29,420 nt of DNA, taken from Isotricha intestinalis (lineage: Eukaryota > Ciliophora > Litostomatea > Vestibuliferida > Isotrichidae). The translations under genes were made by a program, and so were the position numbers. Of the stretch, positions 28,692-29,420 are shown piece by piece. The stretch spans positions 1-29,420 of the forward strand of contig JAJJLU010003822.1 of the NCBI GenBank assembly GCA_023807065.1, given 5' to 3'. The notes below the pieces were generated by a model that saw only the letters and a list, made by a program, of their open reading frames with translations, was not told where the DNA came from and made no database searches. Each line of letters opens with the position of its first letter. Positions within the stretch are counted from its first letter, which is position 1.

Positions 28692-29420
28692 TGAGGTACA
28701 TTCGGATTTTTTTTTCATACTATAATTCTTTTAGATTATTATAAGATTGTTAAATTAAATAAAGAAGAAAATATATTAAAGTAATACGTAATATTAATAT
28801 TTTCTAAGTGTGATAATAATGGGATATTTCAAAAATTTTATTTTTAATGTATAAAATAAATAAATTATTGTTTTTTTTCAAAAATAATTTATTAATAATT
28901 GCATTGGATGAAAAATATTTGGAAAAAAAGAAAGGTTTTAATTAATACTAAATTAGAATTAATTATTTCTATAAAACAATGTATAAAAATAAAAAGATAA
29001 TGTTATTCAAGATAAAAAAGAAGACTAAGAATAAAAATATTACAAAAAAAAAAGAAGAATTTTCTTTAAGAAGTTAAATGAAATCAAATTAAAAATAAAT
29101 AATAGATGAAGATGAAAATATTAATGAAAAAAAGAATATAAAATAATGTTCATAAAAATATTGAAGATGGTATTAAAAAATTGGAGTAAAACTTTAATAT
29201 ATATAAATAAAAATTCTGAGTAAGATATTAAAGTTACTTTTCAAGAAATAGAAATTAATAAAATTGAAAAATAGTATGATTCTTTTTTATTTAATAGTAA
29301 AGAATATAATAATTGTATTAGATATAATAGATTTAATTAAAAAAATGATAAAGAAAATTATTTTATTAGAAATAATAATAAAATATAAAATCCTTTTATT
29401 CATTTGAATATGAAGAAATG
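28692..29420 (+). pseudogene. Coding-like relic running off the window end
   Basis: Three frame segments: from about 28695 (GTFGFFFH...DYYKIVKLNKEENILK); from about 28833 to 29161 (LFLMYKINKLL, ALDEKYLEKKKGFN, IIDEDENINEKKN); and from about 29143 to 29420 (NSE, TAA 29221, DIKVTFQEIEINKIEK, TAG 29272, YDSFLFNSKEYNN, TAA 29338, KNDKENYFIRNNNK, TAA 29386). The last segment has no TGA for about 93 codons and keeps one CAA (29242). Frame changes fall at short A-runs. An Asn/Lys-rich tail like this is typical of the live kinases in the window, but no motif identifies it. Confidence 0.45.

Noticed and set aside
1..29420. Euplotes-like +1 frameshifting at AAA-TAA/TAG
   Set aside because: At the Rab site AAA-TAG is present, but the repaired reading needs -1 (or +2), not +1.
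1..29420. tRNA genes, CRISPR arrays, transposase genes
   Set aside because: I found no tRNA T-loop consensus, no spaced direct repeats and no transposase or reverse transcriptase motifs on either strand by eye.

Overview
The window is extremely AT-rich, gene-dense eukaryotic nuclear DNA from a protist, most likely a ciliate. The reasons are: two large protein kinases, one with an AGC kinase core of the kind ciliates have multiplied; Asn/Lys-rich protein tails; intergenic gaps often of only 50-150 bp; introns of 39 and 132 nt with GT...AG ends; and an androglobin/calpain-like protein typical of ciliated cells. All confidently called genes read in the standard code. Gln is almost always CAA, and 14 of 15 genes stop at TAA, one at TAG and none at TGA. 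That makes a Tetrahymena-type code (TAA/TAG = Gln) impossible for these genes. The species assignment is inference; another AT-rich protist is possible.

Layout. 1-1460: no intact gene, but a decayed EF-hand gene and a second coding-like relic. 1461-10164: an F-BAR/SBF2-like protein, a CAMK-type (SNF1/MARK-like) kinase with a frameshift, the spliceosome factor MFAP1, a Rab GTPase (minus strand) with a one-base frameshift, a lipid-anchored unknown, and a large unknown that is also frameshifted. 10239-15891, all minus strand: an AGC-type kinase, a MORN-repeat relic (plus strand), a four-helix membrane protein, and a three-exon RBM5/RBM10-like splicing regulator. 16484-17398: a rhomboid-like membrane protein. 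17399-18744: coding-like relics. 18745-27739: two unknowns, a 1,645-residue androglobin/calpain-like protein (minus), a UFM1-specific protease, and a basic unknown. 27740-29420: more relics, one running off the end.

The genes do not form an operon or a pathway. Two (MFAP1, RBM5/10-like) belong to pre-mRNA splicing, and several fit signalling, membrane traffic and cilia.

The most unusual signal is in the gene-poor stretches. They hold protein-like frames, two with recognisable EF-hand or MORN motifs, interrupted almost only by TAA and TAG at places where Gln would fit. His CAT codons in the same frames are kept. The window therefore seems to hold intact genes written with CAA = Gln beside relics that look written with TAA/TAG = Gln. 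A second signal is single-base or two-base frame breaks in three otherwise well-conserved genes, two of them in A-runs.
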